Origin: Leucobacter chromiireducens subsp. chromiireducens | GTDB taxonomy: Bacteria; Actinomycetota; Actinomycetes; Actinomycetales; Microbacteriaceae | DNA: 64,000 bases | NCBI RefSeq assembly: GCF_016758255.1 | Contig: NZ_QYAD01000002.1 | Coordinates: 496,001-560,000 of the forward strand | Direction of reading: 5' to 3' | Shown: one piece after another, positions 51,610-59,580 of the stretch | Layout of the letters: the number at the start of each line of letters is the position of its first letter | Numbering within the stretch: position 1 is the first letter of the stretch | The notes under the pieces: generated by a model | The model's database searches: none | The model's input: only the letters and a program-made list of their open reading frames with translations | Told to the model about the DNA's origin: nothing | Translations under genes and position numbers: made by a program

Positions 51610-52725
51610 CTACGCGCCGTACTCGATCACCGAACGAATACCGCGGCCCTTGCGCATCTCAGCAAACGCCTCGTTCACCTCGTTGAGGGCGATCCGATCG
51701 GTGACCATCGAATCGAGATCGACGCGGCCCTCCATGTACAGGTCGATGATCTTCGGGAAGTCGATCGACTGGCGACTTGAGCCGTAGTTCGAACCGATGA
51801 GGCTCTTCTCCTGGTCGCTCATCACGAACGGGTCGATCGAGATCTTCACGCCGTCTGCCACCTGACCCACCACGACCGCGGTGCCGCCGCGGCGGATCGC
51901 CTCGTAACACGCTTCGATGGTGAACGGCAGGCCGATCGCCTCAAACGCGTAGTCGACCCCGCGGCCGTCGGTGAGCTCGCGAACCGTGTCGACGAGGTCG
52001 ACCTCACGGCTGTTGATCACGTGCGTCGCGCCGAAGGTGCGGCCGAGCTCAAGCTTCTCCTGGCTCACATCGGCGACGATGATCTGCTTCGCGCCGGCGA
52101 GCCGGGCGCCCTGCACTACGTTCAGGCCGACGCCGCCGCAGCCCACGACGAGCACGGTGCTGCCGGGCTCGACGCCTGCCGTGTTCGTGACCGCGCCGAT
52201 GCCCGTGGTGACTGCGCAACCGACGAGCGCCGCCTGCGCGAGCGGGGCATCCTTGCGAATGCGAATCGCGGCTGACGCGGGCACCATCGCGTACTCACCG
52301 AACGAGCCGACCGCGAGGAAGCTGCGCACATCTTCGTCGCCATCGCGCAGACGGGGCTTCCCGTCGAAGAAGACGTGCTGGTACGCGGTCTCGTTGGCCA
52401 GCTGGCAGAGAACCGGGCGGCCGGAGACGCAGAACTCGCACTTCTGGCAGGACGGGGTCCACGAGAGGATCACGTGATCGCCCTCGGCAAGCTCGGTAAC
52501 CTCGGAACCGACCGCCTGCACGATCCCGGCGCCCTCGTGGCCCAGCACGAGCGGGGCGGGGGTGTCCCAATCGCCGTCGAGCGCGTGCAGGTCGCTGTGG
52601 CACACCCCGGAAGCGGCGAGCTTGACGAGCACCTCCTGCGGGCCGGGCTCGTCGGAGATTGTCAGTTCGCGCAGTTCAAGGGGCTGGTTCGGGCCGACAA
52701 ACACGGCCGCGTTCATGGTGATCAC
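51610..52725 (-). CDS. Zinc-dependent alcohol dehydrogenase (MDR family)
   Basis: 371 residues from a GTG at 52723-52725 with AAAGGA 7 bases upstream; the ATG three codons later is too far from that site. CHSDLH and GHEGAG hold catalytic-zinc ligands, CQKCEFCVSGRPVLC the structural-zinc cysteines, and GCGGVGLNVVQGARL the NAD fold. The spacing resembles class III/aryl-alcohol dehydrogenases. It oxidises an alcohol or aldehyde, perhaps reached via the co-transcribed permease. It is last in a permease, unknown protein, dehydrogenase operon. Confidence 0.93.
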   Translation of the reverse strand: MITMNAAVFVGPNQPLELRELTISDEPGPQEVLVKLAASGVCHSDLHALDGDWDTPAPLVLGHEGAGIVQAVGSEVTELAEGDHVILSWTPSCQKCEFCVSGRPVLCQLANETAYQHVFFDGKPRLRDGDEDVRSFLAVGSFGEYAMVPASAAIRIRKDAPLAQAALVGCAVTTGIGAVTNTAGVEPGSTVLVVGCGGVGLNVVQGARLAGAKQIIVADVSQEKLELGRTFGATHVINSREVDLVDTVRELTDGRGVDYAFEAIGLPFTIEACYEAIRRGGTAVVVGQVADGVKISIDPFVMSDQEKSLIGSNYGSSRQSIDFPKIIDLYMEGRVDLDSMVTDRIALNEVNEAFAEMRKGRGIRSVIEYGA

Positions 52726-52747
52726 GGATTGGTCCTTTCGAGAGAGA

Positions 52748-53392
52748 CTAGGCGGAGACGGGCGACCAGGAGCGTAGCTCCCGAATGATGTCGAGGAGTC
52801 GTTCGGGCTCGCCTGCGGGGAATGCGGTGGCTTTGAACACCGGGGGAATGAGTACCCACACATACGAACCACCCATGGGGGTGAGTGTGAGGCGCCGCGC
52901 ACTGCGAGGGCCAGCGACCGTCCCTGAGAGGAGATCGACCGCGCGCAGTCGCGCGGACACGTTCGTGTTCAGCGCGGCCAGCTGCGGGTCCTTCGTCGCC
53001 CGTGCGGCGCCGCGGTCCGCGCCGCGCACGAAACGGGGGCCGCTCCGCTCGCGATGCGAGAGCACGAGCCCGGTGGGCACGTCGGACGCGGCGGGCAGCG
53101 ATGCCGTGAGCGTCAGGTTGTACACGCGGGAGAAGATGAAGTTTCCCCCGTCGTAGCTGAGGGTCACTTCGATCCCGTCTCCAGTGCGCACGGTGACGCT
53201 CGTCTGATCTTTCCGCACGACCTCGCCGAACTCGGCCGCGGTTCGAACGAGCGCGGCACGTGCGCGATCAACGATCGGCCCAGCGCCCGCGAGCGGGTGG
53301 CGGCGCCTGCGACGCGGGCGGCCGGAGGGTGCGGCCGGCCCCGATCCCAATCCGGGCACAGCGGGCCCGAAGCGCGGTTCGCGGCTGCTCAT
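52748..53392 (-). CDS. Uncharacterised protein co-translated with permease
   Basis: 214 residues; its ATG overlaps the permease stop as ATGA. It begins with a Pro/Arg-rich basic stretch, then a soluble alpha/beta domain with VTVRTGDGIEVTLSYDGGNFIFSRVYNLTL and later YVWVLIPPVFKATAFPAGEPERLLDIIREL, in outline. No membrane segment, signal peptide or cofactor motif was seen and I do not recognise a family. The coupling to both permease and dehydrogenase suggests a partner or regulator of either; that is inference only. Confidence 0.75.
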   Translation of the reverse strand: MSSREPRFGPAVPGLGSGPAAPSGRPRRRRRHPLAGAGPIVDRARAALVRTAAEFGEVVRKDQTSVTVRTGDGIEVTLSYDGGNFIFSRVYNLTLTASLPAASDVPTGLVLSHRERSGPRFVRGADRGAARATKDPQLAALNTNVSARLRAVDLLSGTVAGPRSARRLTLTPMGGSYVWVLIPPVFKATAFPAGEPERLLDIIRELRSWSPVSA

Positions 53393-54792
53393 CGCGCGAC
53401 CTCATCGTCCTCGAGGCTCTCCGAGCGCACCACGATGTTGTTCTGCGTGTGCGTGAGGTCCGTCGGGGTGAACAGCGGCAGCCGGTTGCGCTTCAGCCAG
53501 ATCACCGCGAAGAGCGCGATGGCGCCGAGGATGACGGCGGCGCTCGACCAGATCACGATGCGCTGCGACATCTCGGGAACGATGAACACGATGAGGTAGA
53601 CGCACGATGCGATGCCGAGCACCTGGGGCACCGGGTAGAAGGGCGTCTTGAACGGACGACGCGCGTTTGGGTACTTGCGGCGCAGCACGATCACGTCGAC
53701 CTGCGCGATGATGTAGCTGAACAACCAGGTGGTGCACGCAATGCTAATCAGATTGAGGATCAGCTCGATGCCGCCCTGCGCGAAGGTCGAGTACAGCAGC
53801 ACGGAAGCCATGCACGCTGCAGTGACGATCATGCCGGCCCAGGGCACACGGGTGCGGCGGCTGACCTTCGCAAGCCACTTCGGCAGCAGGCCCTCGTTCG
53901 CGAGGCCATAGAGCATGCGCGGAATTGCGGCGAGGTACGAGTTGCCCGTCGAGAACGAGGCAAGAATCGTCACGACCGTCATGATGAGTCCGCCGGTGGC
54001 GCCGAAGATTGCGGTGGCGCCCACCACGTGCGGGATCGAGGAGCTCGCCATCTCCGCAAGGTCAGCGAATCGCGTCGCGCCCCAGCCGAAGAGCACATCG
54101 ACGAGGAAGATCGTGGTGACGCCGATGATCATGGCAGCGGGAATCGTCTTCCACGGCTTGCGCACCTCTTCCGCGAGCGGCGCAACGAACTCCATGCCGA
54201 TGTAGAGCCAGATCGCCACGGCGCCCATCGACGCGAGCGTGCCCCAATCGGTGTTGAGTACGGGGTTGTCGACGGGGGTCTGCGAGGTGAAGCCGAACAC
54301 GCCGGCGAGCCCCATGACCGCGAGGATGCCCATCATGCCGAACACGACGGGGATCTGCACGCGGGCGAAGATGTCGACGCCGGAGATGTTCAGCGTGAGA
54401 AGGATCCCGAGCAGAATGAAGGAGAAAGCCGGCGCGGGGAAGCCAGTAAGGCCTTCGAAGGAATCGCCCGCAACCATGAGCTGCGTGCCGCCGTCGGCGG
54501 AGACGAGCACGAGGTATCCACCGAGCACCGCAAGGATCGCGGGAAGACGGCCGAGCGCGGGGAGCGTGTACTCGCCGACCATGCCGCCGCCCGGAAGCAT
54601 TGACGCGAGCTCGCCGTACGAGATGGCGACCATCGTGATGATGATGAGGCCGATGAACGCCGGGATCGCGAAGGCGAGGCCGCCCGTGCCAAATCCGTTG
54701 CCGAGCGACACCATGGCGGTGCCGGAGACCACGAGCCCGGTGGACGCCGCGTATGCGGCGCCGAAGCCGAGGCTCCTCTTGAGTTTCGTCAT
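53389..54792 (-). CDS. APC-family amino acid/amine permease
   Basis: 467 residues from the ATG at 54790-54792 (AAAGGAG 6 bases upstream). Twelve hydrophobic segments are visible; LGFGAAYAASTGLVVSGTAMVSLGNGFG opens the protein in the manner of ethanolamine and basic amino acid permeases, in outline, and VAPLAEEVRKPWKTIPAAMI is the conserved APC loop. A charged tail follows. First gene of an operon with the unknown protein and alcohol dehydrogenase, and preceded by a PucR regulator gene; import of an amino alcohol or amine is a reasonable guess. Confidence 0.92.
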   Translation of the reverse strand: MTKLKRSLGFGAAYAASTGLVVSGTAMVSLGNGFGTGGLAFAIPAFIGLIIITMVAISYGELASMLPGGGMVGEYTLPALGRLPAILAVLGGYLVLVSADGGTQLMVAGDSFEGLTGFPAPAFSFILLGILLTLNISGVDIFARVQIPVVFGMMGILAVMGLAGVFGFTSQTPVDNPVLNTDWGTLASMGAVAIWLYIGMEFVAPLAEEVRKPWKTIPAAMIIGVTTIFLVDVLFGWGATRFADLAEMASSSIPHVVGATAIFGATGGLIMTVVTILASFSTGNSYLAAIPRMLYGLANEGLLPKWLAKVSRRTRVPWAGMIVTAACMASVLLYSTFAQGGIELILNLISIACTTWLFSYIIAQVDVIVLRRKYPNARRPFKTPFYPVPQVLGIASCVYLIVFIVPEMSQRIVIWSSAAVILGAIALFAVIWLKRNRLPLFTPTDLTHTQNNIVVRSESLEDDEVAR

Positions 54793-54863
54793 ACATCGCT
54801 CCTTTGCGTGTCGGGCCTCGAACGGGCCACTCACCAGCATGGGCGGTGCAGAGCGTCGGTGCA

Positions 54864-54880
54864 TTCACCAGCTTGGTGAA
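54864..54880. promoter_or_regulatory. Inverted repeat upstream of the permease operon
   Basis: TTCACCA at 54864-54870 and TGGTGAA at 54874-54880 form a 7+3+7 palindrome in the 164-base gap after the PucR gene. It may be the PucR site that controls the operon, or a weak terminator for PucR. Confidence 0.5.
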
Positions 54881-54956
54881 AAATCAGATCGGGATCGACC
54901 GAGCGTCGAAGCTTTCGTGGGTGTGGTTGTTTACAAAGTGTCGAGTGCGCGTGGTG

Positions 54957-56558
54957 CTAGTCGACTGTTTGTTCCGTCTGGAAATAGCGCAGCGCGAGCG
55001 CGAACTCCGCGCGGAGCTGGAAATCCTCGAGGTCCGCGCCTGTGAGCTGCGAGACGAGCTGGAGTCGGTGCGCCAGGGTGTGGCGATGGACCCCCAGCTC
55101 GCGCGATGCCGGGAGCGGGCGCCCGTGGTGCCGCAGCCACACGCTGAGCGTGCGGAGCAGCTCCGTATCGTTCGCGGCGTCGTGCTCCGTGAGCGGCCCG
55201 AGGAGGCGTCGCGCGACGTGGGCAGCGTCTGAGGAGTCGATGAGGTCGGACACCCCGGCCCGCCAAATGTCGGGGAACGCAGTGACCTCAGAGGAGTCTC
55301 GGCGCAGCCCAAACTCTGCGGCCTTCTTCGCTTCCTCGAGCGCAAGTTCGAGCCCCTCCCACCGTTCGCAGCGAGACCTCCCGAGCGTGAGCGCGAAGCC
55401 GCCGAGGTGCGCGATGACGCGATCCGCCTCCGCTTCGCTGACGAGGATGGCCACGTCGCTCCGGTAGCGCGCGAAGAAGATGCGCAGCTCCTCCTGAGCC
55501 TGCAGCGTCTCGAGCGCGGGCAGCACGCGCGCGGCATCGAATTGGTGGGGGACCCCAACGAGTGTGACCAGCGGCAGTCGGGGGAGCGGCCGCCACACGC
55601 TCTCGACAATGTGCGAGGTGACGCCCACGTTGCCGGAGAGCAGGAGCTGCAGCAGCGCCTCGCGCAGGGTGCCGTGAAGCCCCTCGAGTGCCTGGTTCTG
55701 TTCGAGTGAGACGCTCACGAGGGCAAGCACACTCGAGAGCACATTGCGGGACACGTCGTCGAAGGCCTGGCTGAGCGTCAGCACGAGCATACCGCTCGGG
55801 TCGCCGGGCTCCCCGAGAAGCTGCAGCACCGCCTCGACCTCGGGGGTCACCTGCACGGAGCGGAAGCGCTGCCCGCTCGCGAGGGTCTCCTGCACGGCCG
55901 CGGTGAGTTGTGCCTCGCTCACGCGTCGGCCCTCGGGGGAATCGATCACGGTGACCGCGTGACCGAGCGGGTCGTAGAGCGCGACGCCGCAGCCGAGCTG
56001 CCGCGCGGTTTCGCGCAGCGTTGCGTTCAGTCCGTCCCTGCGCGTCGCCGCGTTCGCGATTGCTTTCTGCGCGCGGAGCGAGCGGCCGTAGCGCTCGGTC
56101 TGGTCGCGCTTCAGTACGCGCGCGGCTTCCTGGAGGAGATCCATGAACGAGATCTCGTAGGGCACCTCGAACAGGATGAGTCCGTGCTTCCGGCACGCCT
56201 GGATGAGCGGTTGCGGCACCCCGCGATGCAGCACGTCGCTGCCGAAACCAATGCCGATGACGCCGTGAGCGGCGACGAGTGCCGCGTAGTCGTCGTACAT
56301 GCGTGAGAGGCGTGCGGGGGCGACGCGCACTTCCGGCACCGCGGGATCCGCAGCCTCCGTGACGGGAAACTGCCAGCCGAGCGAGAGGATCACTTCGGCG
56401 GGACCCAGGAAGGGCGTGGGGTCGATCATGTCGGTGGCGTGCAGCCACTCAAAGTCGCGGTCGAGCGCTTCATCGTCGGGGGTCCCCTCTGCGCCGCCAA
56501 CGATGAGGCGCAGGTGCAGTGAGGGGTTGAGAAGCAGCTTCCGCAGACTGAGAGACAC
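54957..56558 (-). CDS. PucR-family transcriptional regulator
   Basis: 533 residues, full PucR length. The N-terminal PucR domain has WLHATDMIDPTPFLGPAEVILSLGW and GVIGIGFGSDVLHRGVPQPLIQACR (outline). A middle GAF/GGDEF-like part follows, and the C-terminal helix-turn-helix is ELLRTLSVWLRHHGRPLPASRELGVHRHTLAHRLQLV. PucR proteins sense amines or purine breakdown products. It lies immediately upstream of the permease/dehydrogenase operon on the same strand and probably activates it. Clearly distinct from the shorter PucR at 37451. Confidence 0.92.
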   Translation of the reverse strand: MSLSLRKLLLNPSLHLRLIVGGAEGTPDDEALDRDFEWLHATDMIDPTPFLGPAEVILSLGWQFPVTEAADPAVPEVRVAPARLSRMYDDYAALVAAHGVIGIGFGSDVLHRGVPQPLIQACRKHGLILFEVPYEISFMDLLQEAARVLKRDQTERYGRSLRAQKAIANAATRRDGLNATLRETARQLGCGVALYDPLGHAVTVIDSPEGRRVSEAQLTAAVQETLASGQRFRSVQVTPEVEAVLQLLGEPGDPSGMLVLTLSQAFDDVSRNVLSSVLALVSVSLEQNQALEGLHGTLREALLQLLLSGNVGVTSHIVESVWRPLPRLPLVTLVGVPHQFDAARVLPALETLQAQEELRIFFARYRSDVAILVSEAEADRVIAHLGGFALTLGRSRCERWEGLELALEEAKKAAEFGLRRDSSEVTAFPDIWRAGVSDLIDSSDAAHVARRLLGPLTEHDAANDTELLRTLSVWLRHHGRPLPASRELGVHRHTLAHRLQLVSQLTGADLEDFQLRAEFALALRYFQTEQTVD

Positions 56559-56607
56559 GACCCCATGCTAGGGGGCGTGCCTCTCGTTTGGTGCGGGGAG
56601 CGTCTGC

Positions 56608-57066
56608 TTAGGCGCCGAGTCGCACGGGTGTGCCCATCGCGAGGCCAGAGCGGCGCTGGAGCGCAGCGTCGACGACGGGCGTCGCTGCGTCGAGACCGAG
56701 CGCGGCGAGCGCTGCGTCGTTGTCCGCGCCGAGATCGAACACGAGCGCAGTCACGGAATCGGAGAGCGGGCTGTCGAGCTCGGCGATCACGCGCGAGATT
56801 GCGGACCGCAGCGCCTTCGCGAATGCGGGCGCATCGTTCGCGTCGGCATCAGCGACGGGCGCGCGGCCGTAGGTGACGGCGTCACCGGAAAGCGCTTCTG
56901 CAACGAGCTCGCCGTCGGCGCGTCGGAGCACCACATCGAGCACGGTGCTCGTCGGGCCGAGCGATACGGGCTTTGCGGACAGTGGGAGGGGGGAGACGCC
57001 CGAAGGGGCGCCACCGTGATCATGCTGATCCGGTGACGCCCCTCCGAAAGTGAACTTCAGATCCAT
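56608..57066 (-). CDS. Uncharacterised acidic protein next to alanine dehydrogenase
   Basis: 152 residues. It starts with a Gly/His-rich stretch (FTFGGASPDQHDHGG), then STVLDVVLRRADGELVAEAL and SVTALVFDLGADNDAALAALGLDAATP in a mixed alpha/beta pattern, ending GTPVRLGA. A distant resemblance to the N-terminal end of FGGY sugar kinases (VFDLG, GTPV) is too weak to use. No membrane or signal segments. It follows the alanine dehydrogenase by 23 bases and is probably in its transcript. Function unknown. Confidence 0.7.
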   Translation of the reverse strand: MDLKFTFGGASPDQHDHGGAPSGVSPLPLSAKPVSLGPTSTVLDVVLRRADGELVAEALSGDAVTYGRAPVADADANDAPAFAKALRSAISRVIAELDSPLSDSVTALVFDLGADNDAALAALGLDAATPVVDAALQRRSGLAMGTPVRLGA

Positions 57067-57089
57067 AGGATCCAGAGTACGCCCTGTGC

Positions 57090-58217
57090 TTACGCGTTGG
57101 CTGCGAGCACGTCCTCAACGGTCGAGAACGCGAGGCCGTCGAACGCGTCGGCGACACCCTTGAAGGTGACCACGCCGTCGTGCGCGTTGAGGCCCTTGGC
57201 CAGCGCAGCGTCATCGTTCAGTGCCTTGACCCAGCCCTTGTCGGCGAGTGCGACGACGTAGGGGAGGGTGGCGTTGGTGAGCGCAGCGGTCGAGGTCTCG
57301 GGGACCGCGCCCGGCATGTTCGCCACGCAGTAGTAGATCGAGTTGTGCACTGCGAAGGTGGGATCGTCGTGCGTGGTGGGGCGCGAGTTCTCGAAGCAGC
57401 CACCCTGGTCGATCGCGATGTCGACGAGCACCGAGCCCGGCTTCATCTGAGCGACCATCTCGTCGGTGACGAGCTTCGGTGCCTTCTCGCCGGGGATCAG
57501 CACGGAGCCGATCACGAGATCGGCGTCCTTCAGCGCCTCGGTGATGTTGTGAGCGTTCGAGGTGCGGGTCTGGATGCGACCGTTGAACTCGTCCTCAAGC
57601 TGCTTCAGTCGGGGGATCGCGATGTCGATCACGGTCACCTCAGCGCCCATGCCGTACGCGATACGCGCAGCCTGCTCGCCGGCAGCGCCGCCGCCGATGA
57701 CGACAACCTTGCCGCGACGGGTCGCGGTGACGCCGCCGAGGAGGACGCCGCGGCCGCCAGCGGCCTTCATCAGCGAGTATGCGCCAACCTGCACGGACAG
57801 GCGGCCAGCAACCTCGGACATCGGGGCGAGCAGCGGAAGCGCGCGGTTTGCGAGCTGCACGGTCTCGTACGCGATGGCGGTGGTGCCGGAGTTCAGGACT
57901 GCATCGGTGAGGGTGCGGTCAGCTGCGAGGTGCAGGTAGGTGAAGAGCACCTGTCCCTTGCGCATCTTGTCGTACTCAGAAGCGATGGGCTCCTTGACCT
58001 TGAGGATCATGTCCGACTCGGCCCAAACCTGGTCCGCGCCCTCGACGATCTTGGCACCGGCAGCAGCGTACTCTGCATCGGTGATGGCCGAGCCGACGCC
58101 AGCGCCGGCCTGCACGAGCACCTCGTGGCCACGACGGGTCAGCTCGAAGACGCCAGCCTGCGTGATGGCGACGCGGTTCTCATTGTTCTTGATCTCGGTG
58201 GGAATACCGACGCGCAT
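57090..58217 (-). CDS. ald: Alanine dehydrogenase
   Basis: 375 residues from the ATG at 58215-58217 with TTGGAGC 5 bases upstream. [22 protein letters not shown] is the conserved start in outline, with substrate-binding Arg15; ILKVKEP holds the pyruvate-contacting Lys and FTYLHLA the catalytic His. [24 protein letters not shown] is the NAD fold and [16 protein letters not shown] the conserved C-terminal block. It interconverts L-alanine and pyruvate plus ammonia. Divergent from an Lrp-type gene, the usual AldR arrangement of actinobacteria. Confidence 0.96.
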   Translation of the reverse strand: MRVGIPTEIKNNENRVAITQAGVFELTRRGHEVLVQAGAGVGSAITDAEYAAAGAKIVEGADQVWAESDMILKVKEPIASEYDKMRKGQVLFTYLHLAADRTLTDAVLNSGTTAIAYETVQLANRALPLLAPMSEVAGRLSVQVGAYSLMKAAGGRGVLLGGVTATRRGKVVVIGGGAAGEQAARIAYGMGAEVTVIDIAIPRLKQLEDEFNGRIQTRTSNAHNITEALKDADLVIGSVLIPGEKAPKLVTDEMVAQMKPGSVLVDIAIDQGGCFENSRPTTHDDPTFAVHNSIYYCVANMPGAVPETSTAALTNATLPYVVALADKGWVKALNDDAALAKGLNAHDGVVTFKGVADAFDGLAFSTVEDVLAANA

Positions 58218-58319
58218 GACATGCTCCAAAGAAATCAGCGGGTGTGATGGAAGTGGAGTTCCGCCCCAGCTTCGACATGGCAGCACGTCGTACGATGCGG
58301 TGGAACCTACTAATTGTGC

Positions 58320-58327
58320 AGTATATT
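58320..58327. promoter_or_regulatory. Overlapping divergent -10 boxes
   Basis: TATACT on minus at 58320-58325 (for ald) and TATATT on plus at 58322-58327 (for the Lrp gene) overlap, so the two promoters would compete. -35 boxes are not clear, consistent with activation by the Lrp-type protein. Confidence 0.45.
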
Positions 58328-58348
58328 CGTAATCAGTAGAGAAAAGGT

Positions 58349-58366
58349 GAATTCTCTTCGGAATTC
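58349..58366. promoter_or_regulatory. GAATTC inverted repeat, candidate Lrp/AldR site
   Basis: GAATTC at 58349-58354 and 58361-58366 are separated by six bases. It lies between the divergent ald and Lrp-type genes and is AT-rich in a GC-rich region, as Lrp-type sites often are. Confidence 0.5.
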
Positions 58367-58406
58367 GTCGTGACGGTGAGATTTCTGCGAGTGAGAGCGG
58401 TGAGCA

Positions 58407-58895
58407 ATGTCTGAGGGGTCGAAGAATCTGCGCCCAGAGCTGGAATTGGACGAGATTGACCGCAAGATCGTCGATGAATTGCAGTCCAATGGTCGGATGA
58501 CGAATGCGGAGCTTGCGGAACGCGTCGGCGTGGCGGCTTCGACCTGCATCGCCCGCGTGCGCAGCCTCGTGTCTCGCCGCATCATCACTGGGTTTACCGC
58601 GACGGTTGATCCCCGAGCGATGGGGCTGGGGCTCGAAGTGCTCATCAGCGTGACCGTGCGCTCGGGAGCCCGGCAGCGCATTACGGAGCTGAGCGACGAG
58701 CTCCGTGGGTTGCCCGAGGTGATGCAGCTCTTCTTCCTGGGCGGAGTTGAGGACTTCATCATCCATCTCGCCGCGCGTGATTCCGATCACGTGCGCGACT
58801 TCGTTACCGAGCACCTGTCCGCGGACCCGGCGGTCTCCTCGACGCGCACGAGCATCGTGTTCAGCCATCACCAGAACCCGGTCCGCGCGAGCTAG
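58407..58895 (+). CDS. aldR: Lrp/AsnC-family regulator (AldR-like)
   Basis: 162 residues. The helix-turn-helix is LDEIDRKIVDELQSNGRMTNAELAERVGVAASTCIARVRSL (outline, about residues 14-54). The C-terminal RAM domain has VLISVTVRSGARQRITELSDELRGLPEV and FFLGGVEDFIIHLAARDSD, the ligand-binding fold. AldR proteins bind alanine or related amino acids and activate ald. The divergent arrangement with ald and overlapping promoters strongly support this identity. Confidence 0.9.
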   Translation: MSEGSKNLRPELELDEIDRKIVDELQSNGRMTNAELAERVGVAASTCIARVRSLVSRRIITGFTATVDPRAMGLGLEVLISVTVRSGARQRITELSDELRGLPEVMQLFFLGGVEDFIIHLAARDSDHVRDFVTEHLSADPAVSSTRTSIVFSHHQNPVRAS

Positions 58896-58962
58896 CTTCC
58901 ATTTCGTCGCTCGACACGTAGGCTGAGAGCGTTGCTTGTTGACTCGCGAGGTTGGAGGGGCC

Positions 58963-59538
58963 ATGGCCCGTGGGCTCTTGATCGTTGATGTGCAGAACGA
59001 CTTCACGGAGGGCGGTGCGCTCGGTGTCACCGGCGGAAACGCCGTCGCAGCGGGCATCTCCGAGCTTCTGGCGCGCGATCCCGAGCGGTTCGCTCTCGTC
59101 GCCGCATCGCGAGACTGGCACGAGGCGGACTCAAGCAACGGTGGACACTTCGCGGCGCCGGGCTCGGCACCAGACTTTGCGTCCACCTGGCCGCCGCACT
59201 GTGTGCAGGGCACGCCCGGGGCTGAGTACCACCCGGCGCTCGACCTCGGTCACATCGACGTTCACGTGCGGAAGGGCGCGGGGACGCCCGCATACTCCGC
59301 GTTCGAGGGCACCACGCTCGACGGGCGTGGCCTTGCGGAGGTGCTGCGTGAGCGCGGCATTGACGAACTTGACGTCGTGGGTATTGCGACCGACTACTGC
59401 GTTCGTGCCTCCGCGCTCGACGCTGTGGCGCAGGGGCTGCGCGTGCGCGTGCGCTCGGAATTCATTGCTGGGGTCGCTCCCGAGAGCTCAGCGGCGGCCC
59501 TGCGCGAGCTCGCTGCCGCGGGCGTGGAAATTCGCTGA
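58963..59538 (+). CDS. pncA: Nicotinamidase/pyrazinamidase
   Basis: 191 residues from the ATG at 58963 (TTGGAGGGG upstream). Catalytic Asp9 is in IVDVQNDF, Lys104 in VRKGAG and Cys146 in DYCVRAS, the triad of nicotinamidases. SRDWHEADSSNGGHF holds the metal-binding His/Asp cluster and TWPPHCVQGTPGAEYHP the flanking loop. It hydrolyses nicotinamide to nicotinate and ammonia for NAD salvage. It follows the Lrp gene by 67 bases on the same strand without obvious functional link. Confidence 0.95.
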   Translation: MARGLLIVDVQNDFTEGGALGVTGGNAVAAGISELLARDPERFALVAASRDWHEADSSNGGHFAAPGSAPDFASTWPPHCVQGTPGAEYHPALDLGHIDVHVRKGAGTPAYSAFEGTTLDGRGLAEVLRERGIDELDVVGIATDYCVRASALDAVAQGLRVRVRSEFIAGVAPESSAAALRELAAAGVEIR

Positions 59539-59580
59539 CTTTGCTGGACCCCTGATCCGGGAACTCTGGCGATCCTCTCG

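Noticed and set aside
53260-54603. Plus-strand open frame opposite the APC permease
   Set aside because: Same reason: antisense of a membrane protein, rich in Asp, Arg and His, no motif.
58218-59213. N-terminal extension of the alanine dehydrogenase frame
   Set aside because: The frame is open for about 330 codons upstream, but it overlaps the divergent Lrp and nicotinamidase genes. The canonical MRVGIP start has a ribosome site.
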